Source: Pseudomonadota bacterium
GTDB taxonomy: Bacteria > Pseudomonadota > Gammaproteobacteria > Burkholderiales > Burkholderiaceae_C
Assembly (NCBI GenBank): GCA_021848345.1
Contig: JAJZUV010000001.1
Coordinates: 124,001-188,000 of the forward strand
Reading direction: 5' to 3'
Length of the DNA stretch: 64,000 bases
The notes under the pieces are model-generated. The model was not told the origin of the DNA. It searched no databases and saw nothing but the letters and a program-made list of their open reading frames with translations. Positions 50,558-58,967 of this stretch are shown piece after piece (the first letter of the stretch is position 1; every line of letters starts with the position of its first letter). Both the position numbers and the translations under genes were made by a program.

Positions 50558-52372
50558 ATGAACCCCAGTTCGAATTCCCCGCATTCCCCCGTGCCGGTTT
50601 CGCCGTCGCTGGAGCCGCTGGCGCGTACCGCGCACATCGGCAGCGATCCGGGAGGCGTGGGCACGCGCACCCTGTACCTGCTGCTGCTGGCCGCGCTGGT
50701 CGGCGTGGCCGCGGTGCCGGTGGCCAAGGCGCTGCTGCTGCTCATCGGGCTGATCACCCACCTGAGCTTCCAGGGGCGCTGGGACTGGAGCATGGGCGCC
50801 CCCGGGGACAACCACCTGGGCGCCTGGGTGATCGCGGTGCCGGTGCTCGGTTCGGTGATCGTGGGAATCATGGCGCGCTATGGCTCGCCTGCCATTCGCG
50901 GTCACGGCATTCCCGAGGCGATGGAGCAGATCCTGCTCAACCGCAGCCGCATTTCGGCGCGCGTGCTGTGGCTCAAGCCGCTGTCGGCGGCGATCTCCAT
51001 CGGCACCGGCGGGCCGTTCGGCGCCGAGGGGCCGATCATCGCCACCGGCGGTGCGCTGGGTTCGCTGGTCGGCCAGTGGCTGCACATCACGCCCGACGAA
51101 CGCAAGACCCTGCTGGCTGCCGGGGCCGCGGCGGGAATGACGGCGGTGTTCGGCACTCCGGTGGCGGCGGTGCTGCTGGCGGTGGAATTGCTGTTGTTCG
51201 AATTCCGTCCCGCCTCGTTGTTGCCGGTGATCGGCGCTTGCGCCGCCGCCGCGGGGTTGCGCGTGGTGCTGCTGGGCAACCATCCCTTTTTCGCGATGCC
51301 GGCGCTGGCATGGCCGCAGCCGGGCGCGTTGCTGGCCACGGTGCTGCTTGGCGCGCTGGTGGGCCTGGTCGCGGTGGGCGTCACGCGCGCGCTCTATGCC
51401 ATCGAGGATGCCTTCGAGCACCTGCCCGTGCACTGGATGTGGTGGCCGGCGCTGGGCGCGCTGGCGGTCGGCCTGATCGGCTGGTGGCAGCCGCGCACCC
51501 TGGGCGTGGGCTACGACAACATCACCGCCGCGCTGGGAGGCAGCCTGGGCGTGGGGGCCCTGCTGGTGCTCGGCGCGGCCAAGCTGGTGTCATGGGCGAT
51601 CGCGCTGGGCAGCGGAACCTCGGGCGGCACGCTGGCTCCGTTGATGACCGTCGGCGCCTGCCTCGGCGCCGTGCTGGGCTACGGCGTGGCGGCGGCCTTT
51701 CCGGGGCTCGGGCTGGATCCGCGCATGGCGGCCCTGATCGGCATGGCGGCGATGTTCGCCGGGGCCTCGCGTGCCTTGTTCACCTCGGTGGTGTTCGCGC
51801 TGGAAGCCACCTGGCAGACCTCGGGCCTGCTGGCGCTGATGATCGGCTGCGCCAGTGCCTACATGGTCTCGGGCCTGCTCATGCGCGAGACCATCATGAC
51901 CGAGAAGATCGCGCGTCGCGGCGTGCGCGTGCCCAGCGCCTACCAGGCCGACCCCTTCGCCCAGGCCCGCGTGGCCGACCACGCCAGCATGCAGGCGCTG
52001 GGCCTGCGCGCGGCGCAGACCGTGGAGCAGTTGCGGGCCTGGCTGCAGCAGCAGGGCAGCGCCGCGCACCAGGGCTACGCGCTGGTGGACGAGGCCGGGC
52101 GCGTGGTCGGCGTGTTCACGCGCCGCGATCTGGCGCGCCAGGGCCTGGACCCGCAGGCGTCGCTGTCCAGTCTGGTCACGCGTGAGCCGGTCGTGGTGCG
52201 CGCCGAGCAGTCCCTGCACGAGGCGCTCAATCTGATGACCCTGCATGGCGTGGGCCGCCTGCCGGTGGTGGACGACGCGGACGGGGTCACGCTGCGCGGC
52301 ATGCTCACGCGCAGCGACGTGCTCGGCGCGTGGCGCCAGCGGGCGCTGCACGCGACGCGCCTGGGCCATTGA
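50558..52372 (+). CDS. ClC-family anion channel/antiporter with C-terminal CBS domains
   Basis: The product has 604 residues. The ClC core has about ten helices with the selectivity segment GHGIPEA (His116 where ClC-ec1 has Ser107), the gating glutamate Glu157 in GAEGP, and GSGTSGGTLAPLM in place of the usual GGIFAP. Two CBS domains occupy about 480-600. The gating Glu suggests proton-coupled anion exchange; the altered selectivity residues suggest the anion may not be chloride. It is followed two bases later by an HPP-CBS membrane protein and then by the nitrate/NO genes, so nitrate or nitrite is a candidate substrate (inference). Confidence 0.9.
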   Translation: MNPSSNSPHSPVPVSPSLEPLARTAHIGSDPGGVGTRTLYLLLLAALVGVAAVPVAKALLLLIGLITHLSFQGRWDWSMGAPGDNHLGAWVIAVPVLGSVIVGIMARYGSPAIRGHGIPEAMEQILLNRSRISARVLWLKPLSAAISIGTGGPFGAEGPIIATGGALGSLVGQWLHITPDERKTLLAAGAAAGMTAVFGTPVAAVLLAVELLLFEFRPASLLPVIGACAAAAGLRVVLLGNHPFFAMPALAWPQPGALLATVLLGALVGLVAVGVTRALYAIEDAFEHLPVHWMWWPALGALAVGLIGWWQPRTLGVGYDNITAALGGSLGVGALLVLGAAKLVSWAIALGSGTSGGTLAPLMTVGACLGAVLGYGVAAAFPGLGLDPRMAALIGMAAMFAGASRALFTSVVFALEATWQTSGLLALMIGCASAYMVSGLLMRETIMTEKIARRGVRVPSAYQADPFAQARVADHASMQALGLRAAQTVEQLRAWLQQQGSAAHQGYALVDEAGRVVGVFTRRDLARQGLDPQASLSSLVTREPVVVRAEQSLHEALNLMTLHGVGRLPVVDDADGVTLRGMLTRSDVLGAWRQRALHATRLGH

Positions 52373-52374
52373 GC

Positions 52375-53430
52375 GTGCAGCACGTGAGGACCTGGCTCCG
52401 CGGCTTCCTTCCCCCGGCCACGACGGTGGACGCGCGCGAGCGCCTGCGCATGGCGGTGGGCGGCGCCCTGGGCATCGCGGTGACCGCTTTCGCCGCGCAT
52501 GCGCTGAGCCGCTGGCTGGGCGCCGCGTCGCCGTGGCTGGTGGCGCCGCTGGGCGCCAGCGCCGTGCTGGTGTTCTGCGCACCCTCCAGCCCGATGGCCC
52601 AGCCGTGGCCCGTGATCGGAGGCGACACGCTGTCGGCCCTGGTCGCCGTGGTCTGCGTTCGCTGGCTGGGGCATTCCGATCTGGTCGCCGCCGTGGCGGT
52701 GGGCGCGGCCATCGCGGTGATGGTGGCGTTGCGCTGCCTGCATCCCCCCGGAGGCGCCTCGGCCCTGCTGACGGCGCTGGGCGGCGTGACGGACCCGCAC
52801 TTCGCCTTGTTCCCCGTGCTGGTCGACACCTTGCTGCTGGTGGCGGCGGGGCTGTTGTTCAACAACGCCACCGGGCGCAGTTATCCCCATCGGCCGATCG
52901 AGGGCAAACGCGCCGATTCCGATCGAGCATCGCGGGATCGGCTCGGCGGCGAGCTGGATCGCCTGCTGGCCCGCTACAACCAGGTGTTCGACATCACGCG
53001 CGACGACCTGCTGGCGCTGGTGGAAAACACCCAGCTGCAGAGCTACAGGCGCCGCCTCGACGACCTTCGCTGCGCCGACGTCATGTCACCCGACCCGATC
53101 GCCGCGCGCCCCGGCATGCCGCCGTGGGAAGCTGCCGCGCTGCTGCAGCGCCACCGCGTGAAGGCGCTGCCCGTGGTCGACGGCGAGCGCCGCCTGGTGG
53201 GCATCGTCACGCCGACCGATCTCGCGCGCCCAGGCTCCAGCGTGGGGGAAGTCATGACCCGCGATCCGCGCGTGGCCGCCGAGAGCATGCCGCTGGCGGC
53301 GTTGATCCCGCTGTTCGCCGGCGCCGGGCACCATCATCTGCCGGTGGTGGCGCCTGGGCGCCGCCTGGTGGGCATGATGACCGAGTCCGATCTGGTGGCC
53401 GCGCTGGCGCGCGCCGGCGGGGCTTCCTGA
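52375..53430 (+). CDS. HPP family membrane protein with CBS domains
   Basis: The product has about 351 residues. The first half has four to five membrane helices with the family motif LHPPGGASALLTA. The second half has two CBS domains (DVMSPDPIAARPGMPPWEAA and VMTRDPRVAAESMPLAAL). HPP proteins have been reported as nitrite transporters in plastids and cyanobacteria. The start is uncertain: GTG 52375, TTG 52369, GTG 52384 or ATG 52330 (which would overlap the ClC gene). All begin right at the ClC stop, so the two are one unit. Both proteins ending in CBS pairs suggests common control by adenine nucleotides. Confidence 0.85.
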   Translation: MQHVRTWLRGFLPPATTVDARERLRMAVGGALGIAVTAFAAHALSRWLGAASPWLVAPLGASAVLVFCAPSSPMAQPWPVIGGDTLSALVAVVCVRWLGHSDLVAAVAVGAAIAVMVALRCLHPPGGASALLTALGGVTDPHFALFPVLVDTLLLVAAGLLFNNATGRSYPHRPIEGKRADSDRASRDRLGGELDRLLARYNQVFDITRDDLLALVENTQLQSYRRRLDDLRCADVMSPDPIAARPGMPPWEAAALLQRHRVKALPVVDGERRLVGIVTPTDLARPGSSVGEVMTRDPRVAAESMPLAALIPLFAGAGHHHLPVVAPGRRLVGMMTESDLVAALARAGGAS

Positions 53431-53457
53431 AGCGGCCGGGCAGGGCCCGGGCACCGA

Positions 53458-53658
53458 TCACCCCGGGGGCGCCTGCGGATCTTGTTCCTTGCGGGCGTCG
53501 AGGCCGAAATCCATCCAGTCGTCGCCCAGCAGTTCGGCCGGGTGCTGGGTGCGCTCGGAGCCGTTGCCGCAGCGCATCGAATCGGCCGGGCAGTAGCGCT
53601 CGCAGCCCCAGCACACCCGCTCCGGGTGCGCCGGGTGCAGGGGAAACTTCTTGGGCAT
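53458..53658 (-). CDS. DUF3079 small zinc-finger-like protein
   Basis: The product has 66 residues and matches DUF3079 (KFPLHPAHPERVCWGCERYC, then CGNGSERTQHPAELLGDDW). The three-to-four cysteine cluster CxxC-x3-C suggests metal binding. The function is unknown. It follows the ytfE gene by 24 bases on the same strand and is probably co-transcribed, hinting at a role in nitrosative stress or iron-sulfur repair. Confidence 0.85.
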   Translation of the reverse strand: MPKKFPLHPAHPERVCWGCERYCPADSMRCGNGSERTQHPAELLGDDWMDFGLDARKEQDPQAPPG

Positions 53659-53682
53659 GGCCTGGGACCGCGGTTGCCGCGT

Positions 53683-54366
53683 CTATTCGAAACGCGGGAA
53701 CAACAGGTTGTTCTCGATGTGGATGTGTTCCAGCAGATCATCGCACAGCTTGCGCAGCCCGGCGTACAGCGAAGCCCAGGTATTGCAGGCATCCGCGGGC
53801 TCGCGCAGCTCGTGGGTCAAGGTCTGGATGCGCAGCAGCGCCTCGCCGTGGTCCACGTGCTCCTCGCGCATGCGCTGGATGGGCGGACGCAGGCGCATCG
53901 GCGGCTCCTGCGCCATCATGGGGAACAGGATGGTTTCCTCCTTCTCCATGTGCTGCAGCAGCTCCTCGTGCATCCCTCGCAGGTGATCGGCCAGTCCGGC
54001 CGGAACCTCGGGGTGTTCGCGGTGTACCCGTTCGACCTTGTCGGCCAGACGCACCAATTCCGGCAATTCGCGGCGATGCACGTCATGGAAGCGCCTGACG
54101 ATGAACTGCGTCAGTTCGGCGGCGCGGTCCGGCAGCGGCGACGCCGGCTGCGGCCCCAGCGTGGCCAGTTCGGAGCACACGGCGTCGGCGTCGATGCCCC
54201 GGGCCTCGGCCGCATCGCGCAGCGTGGCGCCGCCGCCACAGCAGAAGTCCAGGCGATGGCGCCGGAACACCGCGGTGGCGCCCGGAATGTCGCGCGCCAG
54301 CTCGCCTAGGGTACGCTCGATCACGCCGGCCGACGGCGCGGCTTCAAGGGTCGTTACGGTAGACAT
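53683..54366 (-). CDS. ytfE: Iron-sulfur cluster repair di-iron protein (RIC)
   Basis: The product has 227 residues. The N-terminal ScdA domain has DFCCGGG (Cys42-Cys43). The hemerythrin-like domain carries the di-iron histidines and glutamates in FHDVHRRELP, LRGMHEELLQHMEKEETILFP, MREEHVDHG and HIHIENNLLFP. YtfE repairs iron-sulfur clusters damaged by nitric oxide in the cytoplasm. It is divergent from nsrR, the usual repressor of ytfE. The shared promoter carries a candidate NsrR site. Confidence 0.95.
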   Translation of the reverse strand: MSTVTTLEAAPSAGVIERTLGELARDIPGATAVFRRHRLDFCCGGGATLRDAAEARGIDADAVCSELATLGPQPASPLPDRAAELTQFIVRRFHDVHRRELPELVRLADKVERVHREHPEVPAGLADHLRGMHEELLQHMEKEETILFPMMAQEPPMRLRPPIQRMREEHVDHGEALLRIQTLTHELREPADACNTWASLYAGLRKLCDDLLEHIHIENNLLFPRFE

Positions 54367-54371
54367 TTCAG

Positions 54372-54403
54372 GGATTCCAAACAGGTAGAATGGATTCCAC
54401 TAT
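54372..54403. promoter_or_regulatory. Candidate NsrR operator between ytfE and nsrR
   Basis: GGATTCCA occurs at 54372-54379 and again at 54392-54399, 20 bases apart. The second copy is the centre of the imperfect palindrome TAGAATGGATTCCACTAT (54386-54403). On the minus strand TATAGT (complement of 54399-54404) could be the ytfE -10 box, so the palindrome would block it. Confidence 0.45.
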
Positions 54404-54427
54404 AGGCAGCGTCGAAGGTGCGGCCCA

Positions 54428-54434
54428 TACTTCC
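54428..54434 (+). promoter_or_regulatory. NarL-like heptamer upstream of nsrR-narXL
   Basis: TACTTCC matches six of seven positions of the NarL heptamer TACYYMT. It sits 27 bases before the nsrR start. The same heptamer occurs in front of narK (57530-57536). A single heptamer is weak evidence. Confidence 0.3.
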
Positions 54435-54460
54435 GAAGAGGGACTCCGGCTGGAGGATGC

Positions 54461-54913
54461 ATGCGACTGACCTCATTCGCCGATTTCGGGCTGCGCTCGC
54501 TGCTGGTGCTGGCCGCCAGCGAACAGACCACCTGGTCCAGCGCGGCACTGGCGTCGCGCCTCGAGGTGTCGCGTGACCACCTGGTGAAGGTGTTGCAGCG
54601 CCTGGCGGCCGGCGGCTACGTGCGCACCACGCGCGGGCCGGGCGGGGGCGTGCGCCTGGCGCGCCCGGCGCAGGGCATCCGACTGGGCGAGGTGCTGGCC
54701 TGGCTGGAGCAGGAGCCCGCGCTGACCGAGTGCTTCCGCGCGGACGGCGGCGCTTGCGTGCTGTCGGGCTTCTGCGCCCTGCGCCCGAAACTCGAGCGCG
54801 CGCGCCGGGCGTTCTACGCCGCGCTGGACGAGAGTACGCTGTCCGACTGCGCGACTCCGGGGCTGCAGCGCTTCGTGCTGAAGGAGCCCCCATCCCTCGC
54901 CGCTCGCCCATGA
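54461..54913 (+). CDS. nsrR: Rrf2-family nitric oxide-sensing repressor
   Basis: The product has 150 residues. The winged HTH has SSAALASRLEVSRDHLVKVL and the wing VRTTRGPGGGVRLARPA. The [4Fe-4S] ligands Cys91, Cys99 and Cys105 are spaced as in NsrR (CFRADGGACVLSGFC), and Asp8 is the likely fourth ligand. NsrR loses its cluster on NO exposure and releases its targets, such as ytfE. A GGAGG ribosome site precedes the ATG. The stop overlaps the narX start (ATGA at 54910-54913), an unusual direct coupling of NO sensing to nitrate sensing. Confidence 0.93.
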   Translation: MRLTSFADFGLRSLLVLAASEQTTWSSAALASRLEVSRDHLVKVLQRLAAGGYVRTTRGPGGGVRLARPAQGIRLGEVLAWLEQEPALTECFRADGGACVLSGFCALRPKLERARRAFYAALDESTLSDCATPGLQRFVLKEPPSLAARP

Positions 54914-56829
54914 GCCGTCACCGCTGGACGCTGAGTTCCAAGATCTCGCTGTTCGCCGGCGTGTTCCTGCTGCTTTCCCTGCTTTCGGTCGGCGCCACGC
55001 TTTGGATTTCCTGGAAACTCCAGGGCGGAGCCGGCGCGGTCAACGTGGCGGGGCAGTTGCGCATGATGAGCTACCGCCTGCAGCTCGACGCGGGCGAACC
55101 CGGCAAGCCACGCGTTGGGGGCGAGATCGCGCGCATGCAGCAGGCCATCGATCTGCTGCGTCGCGGGGACCCGCGGCGCCCGCTGACGGTGCCCTGGGAT
55201 CCCGCCATCCGCGCCCGCTTCGCCGTCGTGCGCGACGACTGGGTCAGGTTGCGCCCGCGCTGGATCGAGGGGACGGGCACGGACGGCGTGACGCGTGCGC
55301 AGGTGGACCGTTTCGTCGGCGAGATCGACGGCTTCGTGGGGGCCATCGAGCGACGACTGGACTTCTGGACCGCCCAGCTCCATACCGCCCAGATGGCCAT
55401 GGGAGGCTTCGTGCTGGTGGCCTTCATGGCCATGTTCTTCCTCGCCTACCTGCACGTGCTGGAGCCAGTGGGCCAGCTGGCGCGCGGCGTGGAGGCGATC
55501 GCCGCCGGCGACCTGGGGGCGCGGGTGAGCGTGGGCAGCAGCGACGAGCTGGGCGATCTGGCGCAGGGCTTCAACCGCATGGCCGCGCAGCTGCAGTCGG
55601 TGCACGGCGAGCTGGAACAGCGGGTGCGTCAGAAGACGGCCGCGCTGGAGACCGAACGCCAGCGTCTGGCGGCTCTGTACGAGGTCAGCGCCCTGGTGGC
55701 GCGGGCGCCGAACCTGGAGGAACTGGCGCAGGGCTTCACGCGCGCCGTGCGGCGCATCGCCGGCGCCGACGGCGCCGTGCTGCGCTGGACCGACGAGACC
55801 GCGCAGCGCTACCTGCTGCTGGCCGCCGAGGGCATGCCCGACGGCATCGTGCAGGACGAGCGCTGCCTGAACGCCGGAGCCTGTCATTGCGGAGCTACTC
55901 GCCCGGACGACGGCGTGAGCGTGGTGCGCTTGCGTCGCGACGGCGCCGTGCCGCTGTTCGACCCCCACACCGACGACGCCTGCGTGCGAGCCGGATTCAC
56001 CACCCTGCTCAGCGTGCCGGTCGCGGTGCAGAAGCGGGCGCTGGGCGAAGTGGACCTGTTCTACCGCGACTCCGAACCGGACCCCGAGCAGCATGCGCTG
56101 CTCGACGCGCTGGCCGACCACCTGGCGGCGGCCATGGAAAGTCTGCGCGGGGCGGCGCTGGAGCGCGAGGCCGCGGTGGCGCGCGAGCGCACCTTGCTGG
56201 CGCGCGAACTCCACGACTCCATCGCGCAGGCGCTGGCCTTCATGAAAATCCAGCTCCAGCTGCTGCGCGGCGCGCTGCGCGCGAACGACGCGCAGCGCAT
56301 CGAGGCCGCGCTGGGCGAGCTCGACGCCGGCATCCGCGAGAGCCTGGCCGACGTGCGCGAGCTGCTGCTGCATTTCCGCACCCGCACGCAGGAGCAGGAC
56401 ATCGAACCGGCGCTTCGCAGCACCTTGCAGAAGTTCGAGGTGCAAAGCGGGCTCAGCGCCAGGCTGCGCTTCAACGGCCGCGGCCAGCCGCTGGACGCCG
56501 ACGTGCAGGTGCAGGTGCTGCACGTGGTGCAGGAGGCCTTGTCCAACGTGCGCAAGCATGCGCAGGCGCGACGCGTCGACGTGACCGTGGAGAGCCTGCC
56601 CAGCTGGGTGTTCACCATCGCCGACGACGGACGCGGCCTGGACCCGCAGGCGGTGCAGCGCCAGGCGCAGTCCCACGTGGGCCTGCAGATCATGCGCGAG
56701 CGCGCCGCCGCGATCGGTGCCACGCTGGATCTGCATTCGGCGCCGGGCGCCGGGACGACGGTGTCGCTGCGCCTGCCGGAAATGGAAACGCTGGCCGCGG
56801 GGGCCGGCGCACGCATGGCGGAGAGCTGA
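54910..56829 (+). CDS. narX: Nitrate/nitrite sensor histidine kinase
   Basis: The product has 639 residues. There are two membrane helices (about 14-36 and 160-182) around a periplasmic sensor with the P-box VNVAGQLRMMSYRLQ, the nitrate-binding signature of NarX/NarQ. Then come HAMP, a GAF-like region with a Cys cluster (CLNAGACHCGA), and a HisKA_3 core with ARELHDSIAQALAFMKIQ and the ATPase ADDGRGLDPQA. It phosphorylates NarL in response to nitrate. It overlaps nsrR by four bases, and narL follows three bases later. Confidence 0.95.
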   Translation: MSRHRWTLSSKISLFAGVFLLLSLLSVGATLWISWKLQGGAGAVNVAGQLRMMSYRLQLDAGEPGKPRVGGEIARMQQAIDLLRRGDPRRPLTVPWDPAIRARFAVVRDDWVRLRPRWIEGTGTDGVTRAQVDRFVGEIDGFVGAIERRLDFWTAQLHTAQMAMGGFVLVAFMAMFFLAYLHVLEPVGQLARGVEAIAAGDLGARVSVGSSDELGDLAQGFNRMAAQLQSVHGELEQRVRQKTAALETERQRLAALYEVSALVARAPNLEELAQGFTRAVRRIAGADGAVLRWTDETAQRYLLLAAEGMPDGIVQDERCLNAGACHCGATRPDDGVSVVRLRRDGAVPLFDPHTDDACVRAGFTTLLSVPVAVQKRALGEVDLFYRDSEPDPEQHALLDALADHLAAAMESLRGAALEREAAVARERTLLARELHDSIAQALAFMKIQLQLLRGALRANDAQRIEAALGELDAGIRESLADVRELLLHFRTRTQEQDIEPALRSTLQKFEVQSGLSARLRFNGRGQPLDADVQVQVLHVVQEALSNVRKHAQARRVDVTVESLPSWVFTIADDGRGLDPQAVQRQAQSHVGLQIMRERAAAIGATLDLHSAPGAGTTVSLRLPEMETLAAGAGARMAES

Positions 56830-56832
56830 CGG

Positions 56833-57495
56833 ATGGATGCGACGATTCGCGTGCTGCTGGTCGACGACCACGCGCTGTTCCGGCGCGGCCTGATCGCGCT
56901 GCTGGGCCTGGAGGCCGGCATCGAGGTGGTGGGCGAGGCGGGCGACGCCGGCGAGGCGCTGCGCCTGGCCACGCGCACCCAGCCCGACGTGGTGCTGCTG
57001 GACAACCACCTGCCGGGGGTGCGCGGCGTGGACGCCATCGTCGGCCTGCGCGAGGCCGCGCCCGGCGCGCAGGTGCTGATGCTCACGGTCAGCGACGATT
57101 CGGCCGACCTGGCCGCCGCATTGCGCTGCGGCGCCGGCGGCTACCTGCTCAAGACCTGCGACACCGACGAACTGGTGGCGGCGATCCGCCGCGCGCGCCA
57201 GGGACGCGTGATCATCGGCTCGCAGATGGGGGCCATGCTGGCGCGGGCGATGTCGGAGCCGCCGGCGCCCGCGGTCAGCGACGGCGAGCTGGACCAGCTC
57301 ACCCCGCGCGAGCGCGAGATCGCCGCGGCCATCGCGCGCGGCGCCAGCAACAAGCTGATCGGGCGCGAACTGGGCATCGCCGAGACCACGGTGAAGGTGC
57401 ACGTGCAGAGCATCCTGCGCAAGCTCGAGCTCGCCTCGCGGGTGCAGATCGCCGGCTGGGCGCTGCGCCACAAGCTCGATGCCCTGACGAAGTAG
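56833..57495 (+). CDS. narL: Nitrate/nitrite response regulator
   Basis: The product has 220 residues. The receiver has LLVDDHALFRRGL and the phosphoacceptor Asp in VVLLDNHLPGVRG. The C-terminal LuxR-type HTH reads LTPREREIAAAIARGASNKLIGRELGIAETTVKVHVQSIL. NarL activates nitrate respiration genes and represses alternatives. Together with narX it is the likely controller of narK and narGH immediately downstream. Its stop codon lies in a stable UUCG hairpin. Confidence 0.95.
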   Translation: MDATIRVLLVDDHALFRRGLIALLGLEAGIEVVGEAGDAGEALRLATRTQPDVVLLDNHLPGVRGVDAIVGLREAAPGAQVLMLTVSDDSADLAAALRCGAGGYLLKTCDTDELVAAIRRARQGRVIIGSQMGAMLARAMSEPPAPAVSDGELDQLTPREREIAAAIARGASNKLIGRELGIAETTVKVHVQSILRKLELASRVQIAGWALRHKLDALTK

Positions 57496-57509
57496 TTCTT
57501 CGGAACTAC
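57492..57509 (+). repeat. UUCG-tetraloop hairpin at the end of narL
   Basis: GTAGTTC-TTCG-GAACTAC is a perfect seven-base stem closed by the extra-stable C(UUCG)G loop, and includes the narL stop TAG (57493-57495). No T-tract follows. It may protect the upstream mRNA end or pause transcription rather than end it. Confidence 0.6.
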
Positions 57510-57529
57510 CCTCGGCGTAGGGCCGCCCG

Positions 57530-57536
57530 TACTTCC
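57530..57536 (+). promoter_or_regulatory. NarL-like heptamer upstream of narK
   Basis: TACTTCC matches six of seven positions of TACYYMT and lies 69 bases before the narK start. The 109-base gap shows no clear FNR box; GC-rich sequence hides any -10/-35. Confidence 0.3.
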
Positions 57537-57604
57537 GGGCGATGCACGCGGCGCCCGCCGGGGCCTAAGGTTCGCTCCATGCCAACATCGCGTGGAGAAG
57601 GGTT

Positions 57605-58939
57605 ATGCAAGCCGGCAACCAGGGCGCCTCGGGCGTGCGCGGCAGCGCGCAACGCTCGCTGATCGGCGCCACCATCGGGTTTTTCATCGGTTTCGGCGCG
57701 GTCTCGCTGTTCGGGCCGACCGCCCACAGTTTCATCGAGGTCATGCACCTGAGCCCCGAGCAGGTGGGGCTGCTGGTGGCCGTGCCCATGCTCACGGGCT
57801 CGCTGCTGCGCATTCCCTTCGGCGCCTGGGTGGATCTCAACGGCGGCAAGCGCCCCTTCCTCATCCTGCTGCTGGCCTCGGTGGTGGGCATCGCCGGGCT
57901 GTACTGGATGCTGCTCAGCCTGTATCCGGCGCACCTGACCCAGGCGCACTACCCCTGGCTGCTTCTGTTCGGCGCCCTCGGGGGCTGCGGCATCGCCACC
58001 TTCTCGGTGGGCATCGGCCAGGTGTCCTACTGGTTCCCGCGCGCTCAGCAGGGCAAGGCACTGGCCTTCTACGCCGGTTTCGGCAACACCTCGCCCGGGC
58101 TGGTGGCCATCATCCTGCCGCTGATCATCGCCGCCGGCGGGCTGTGGGTGGGCTATTTCGTCTCCCTGATCATCGTCGTGTCCGGCATCGGCCTGTACAT
58201 CGCGCTGGGCTACGACGCGCCGTACTTCCAGCTGCGTCGCCGCGGCACGCCGGCGCCCCAGGCGCAGGCGCAAGCGCGCGAACAGGGGCAGGAGCTGTAC
58301 CCGGCGCCCAGCATCGCGCGCACCCTGATGGATTCGGCGGCGAGCTGGAGGACCTGGCCGCTTGTCGCGCTGTACTTCACCTCCTTCGGCGGCTTTCTCG
58401 CGCTGACCGCCTGGCTGCCCACCTTCTGGGGCAGCTACTACGGCGCGCCGCACTGGGTGGCGCTGGGACTGACCGCCGGCTTTTCGCTGGTGTCCTCGCT
58501 GATCCGCGTGCCCGGCGGCAGCTGGTCGGACCGCCTGGGCGGCGAGAAGGTGGCCTTCGGCGCCTTCTGCGTGCTGCTGGCCGGCGCCGTGACCATGAGC
58601 CTGTCGGGCAACTTCGGCGTCTCGGTGGCCGGCGAGCTGCTGGTGGCGCTGGGCATGGGCGTGGCCAACGCGGCGGTGTTCAAGCTGGTGCCCCAGTACG
58701 TGCCCGACGCGGTCGGCGGCACCGCCGGCTGGGTCGGCGGACTCGGCGCGCTGGGCGGCTTCGTCGTGCCGCCCATGCTCGGGCGCATCGCCCAGCAGAT
58801 GGGCAGCGTGGGCTATGCGCGCGGCTACGTCGTCTACGTGGGCCTGGCGCTGGCCAGCCTGTTGTTCACCGGGCTGCTGTACGCGACGCGCCACGGCGTG
58901 CGCCACGCCGCCCCCGCCATGACCGGCACGGCGCGCTGA
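57605..58939 (+). CDS. narK: Nitrate/nitrite transporter, MFS
   Basis: The product has 444 residues with about 12 membrane helices. The nitrate signature is seen in FYAGFGNTSPGLVAI and in GGTAGWVGGLGALGGFV. SLLRIPFGAWVDLNGGKRP is the MFS motif A region. It is a single NarK module rather than the NarK1-NarK2 fusion seen in some denitrifiers, so it may be a nitrate/H+ symporter, a nitrate/nitrite antiporter or both. It lies between narL and narG, as in many nar operons, with a 28-base gap to narG. Confidence 0.93.
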   Translation: MQAGNQGASGVRGSAQRSLIGATIGFFIGFGAVSLFGPTAHSFIEVMHLSPEQVGLLVAVPMLTGSLLRIPFGAWVDLNGGKRPFLILLLASVVGIAGLYWMLLSLYPAHLTQAHYPWLLLFGALGGCGIATFSVGIGQVSYWFPRAQQGKALAFYAGFGNTSPGLVAIILPLIIAAGGLWVGYFVSLIIVVSGIGLYIALGYDAPYFQLRRRGTPAPQAQAQAREQGQELYPAPSIARTLMDSAASWRTWPLVALYFTSFGGFLALTAWLPTFWGSYYGAPHWVALGLTAGFSLVSSLIRVPGGSWSDRLGGEKVAFGAFCVLLAGAVTMSLSGNFGVSVAGELLVALGMGVANAAVFKLVPQYVPDAVGGTAGWVGGLGALGGFVVPPMLGRIAQQMGSVGYARGYVVYVGLALASLLFTGLLYATRHGVRHAAPAMTGTAR

Positions 58940-58967
58940 GCCGCCCGCGCCAACCCGAGGAAACACG

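Noticed and set aside
57492-57509. narL-end hairpin as a Rho-independent terminator
   Set aside because: No T-tract follows; listed only as a stable hairpin.
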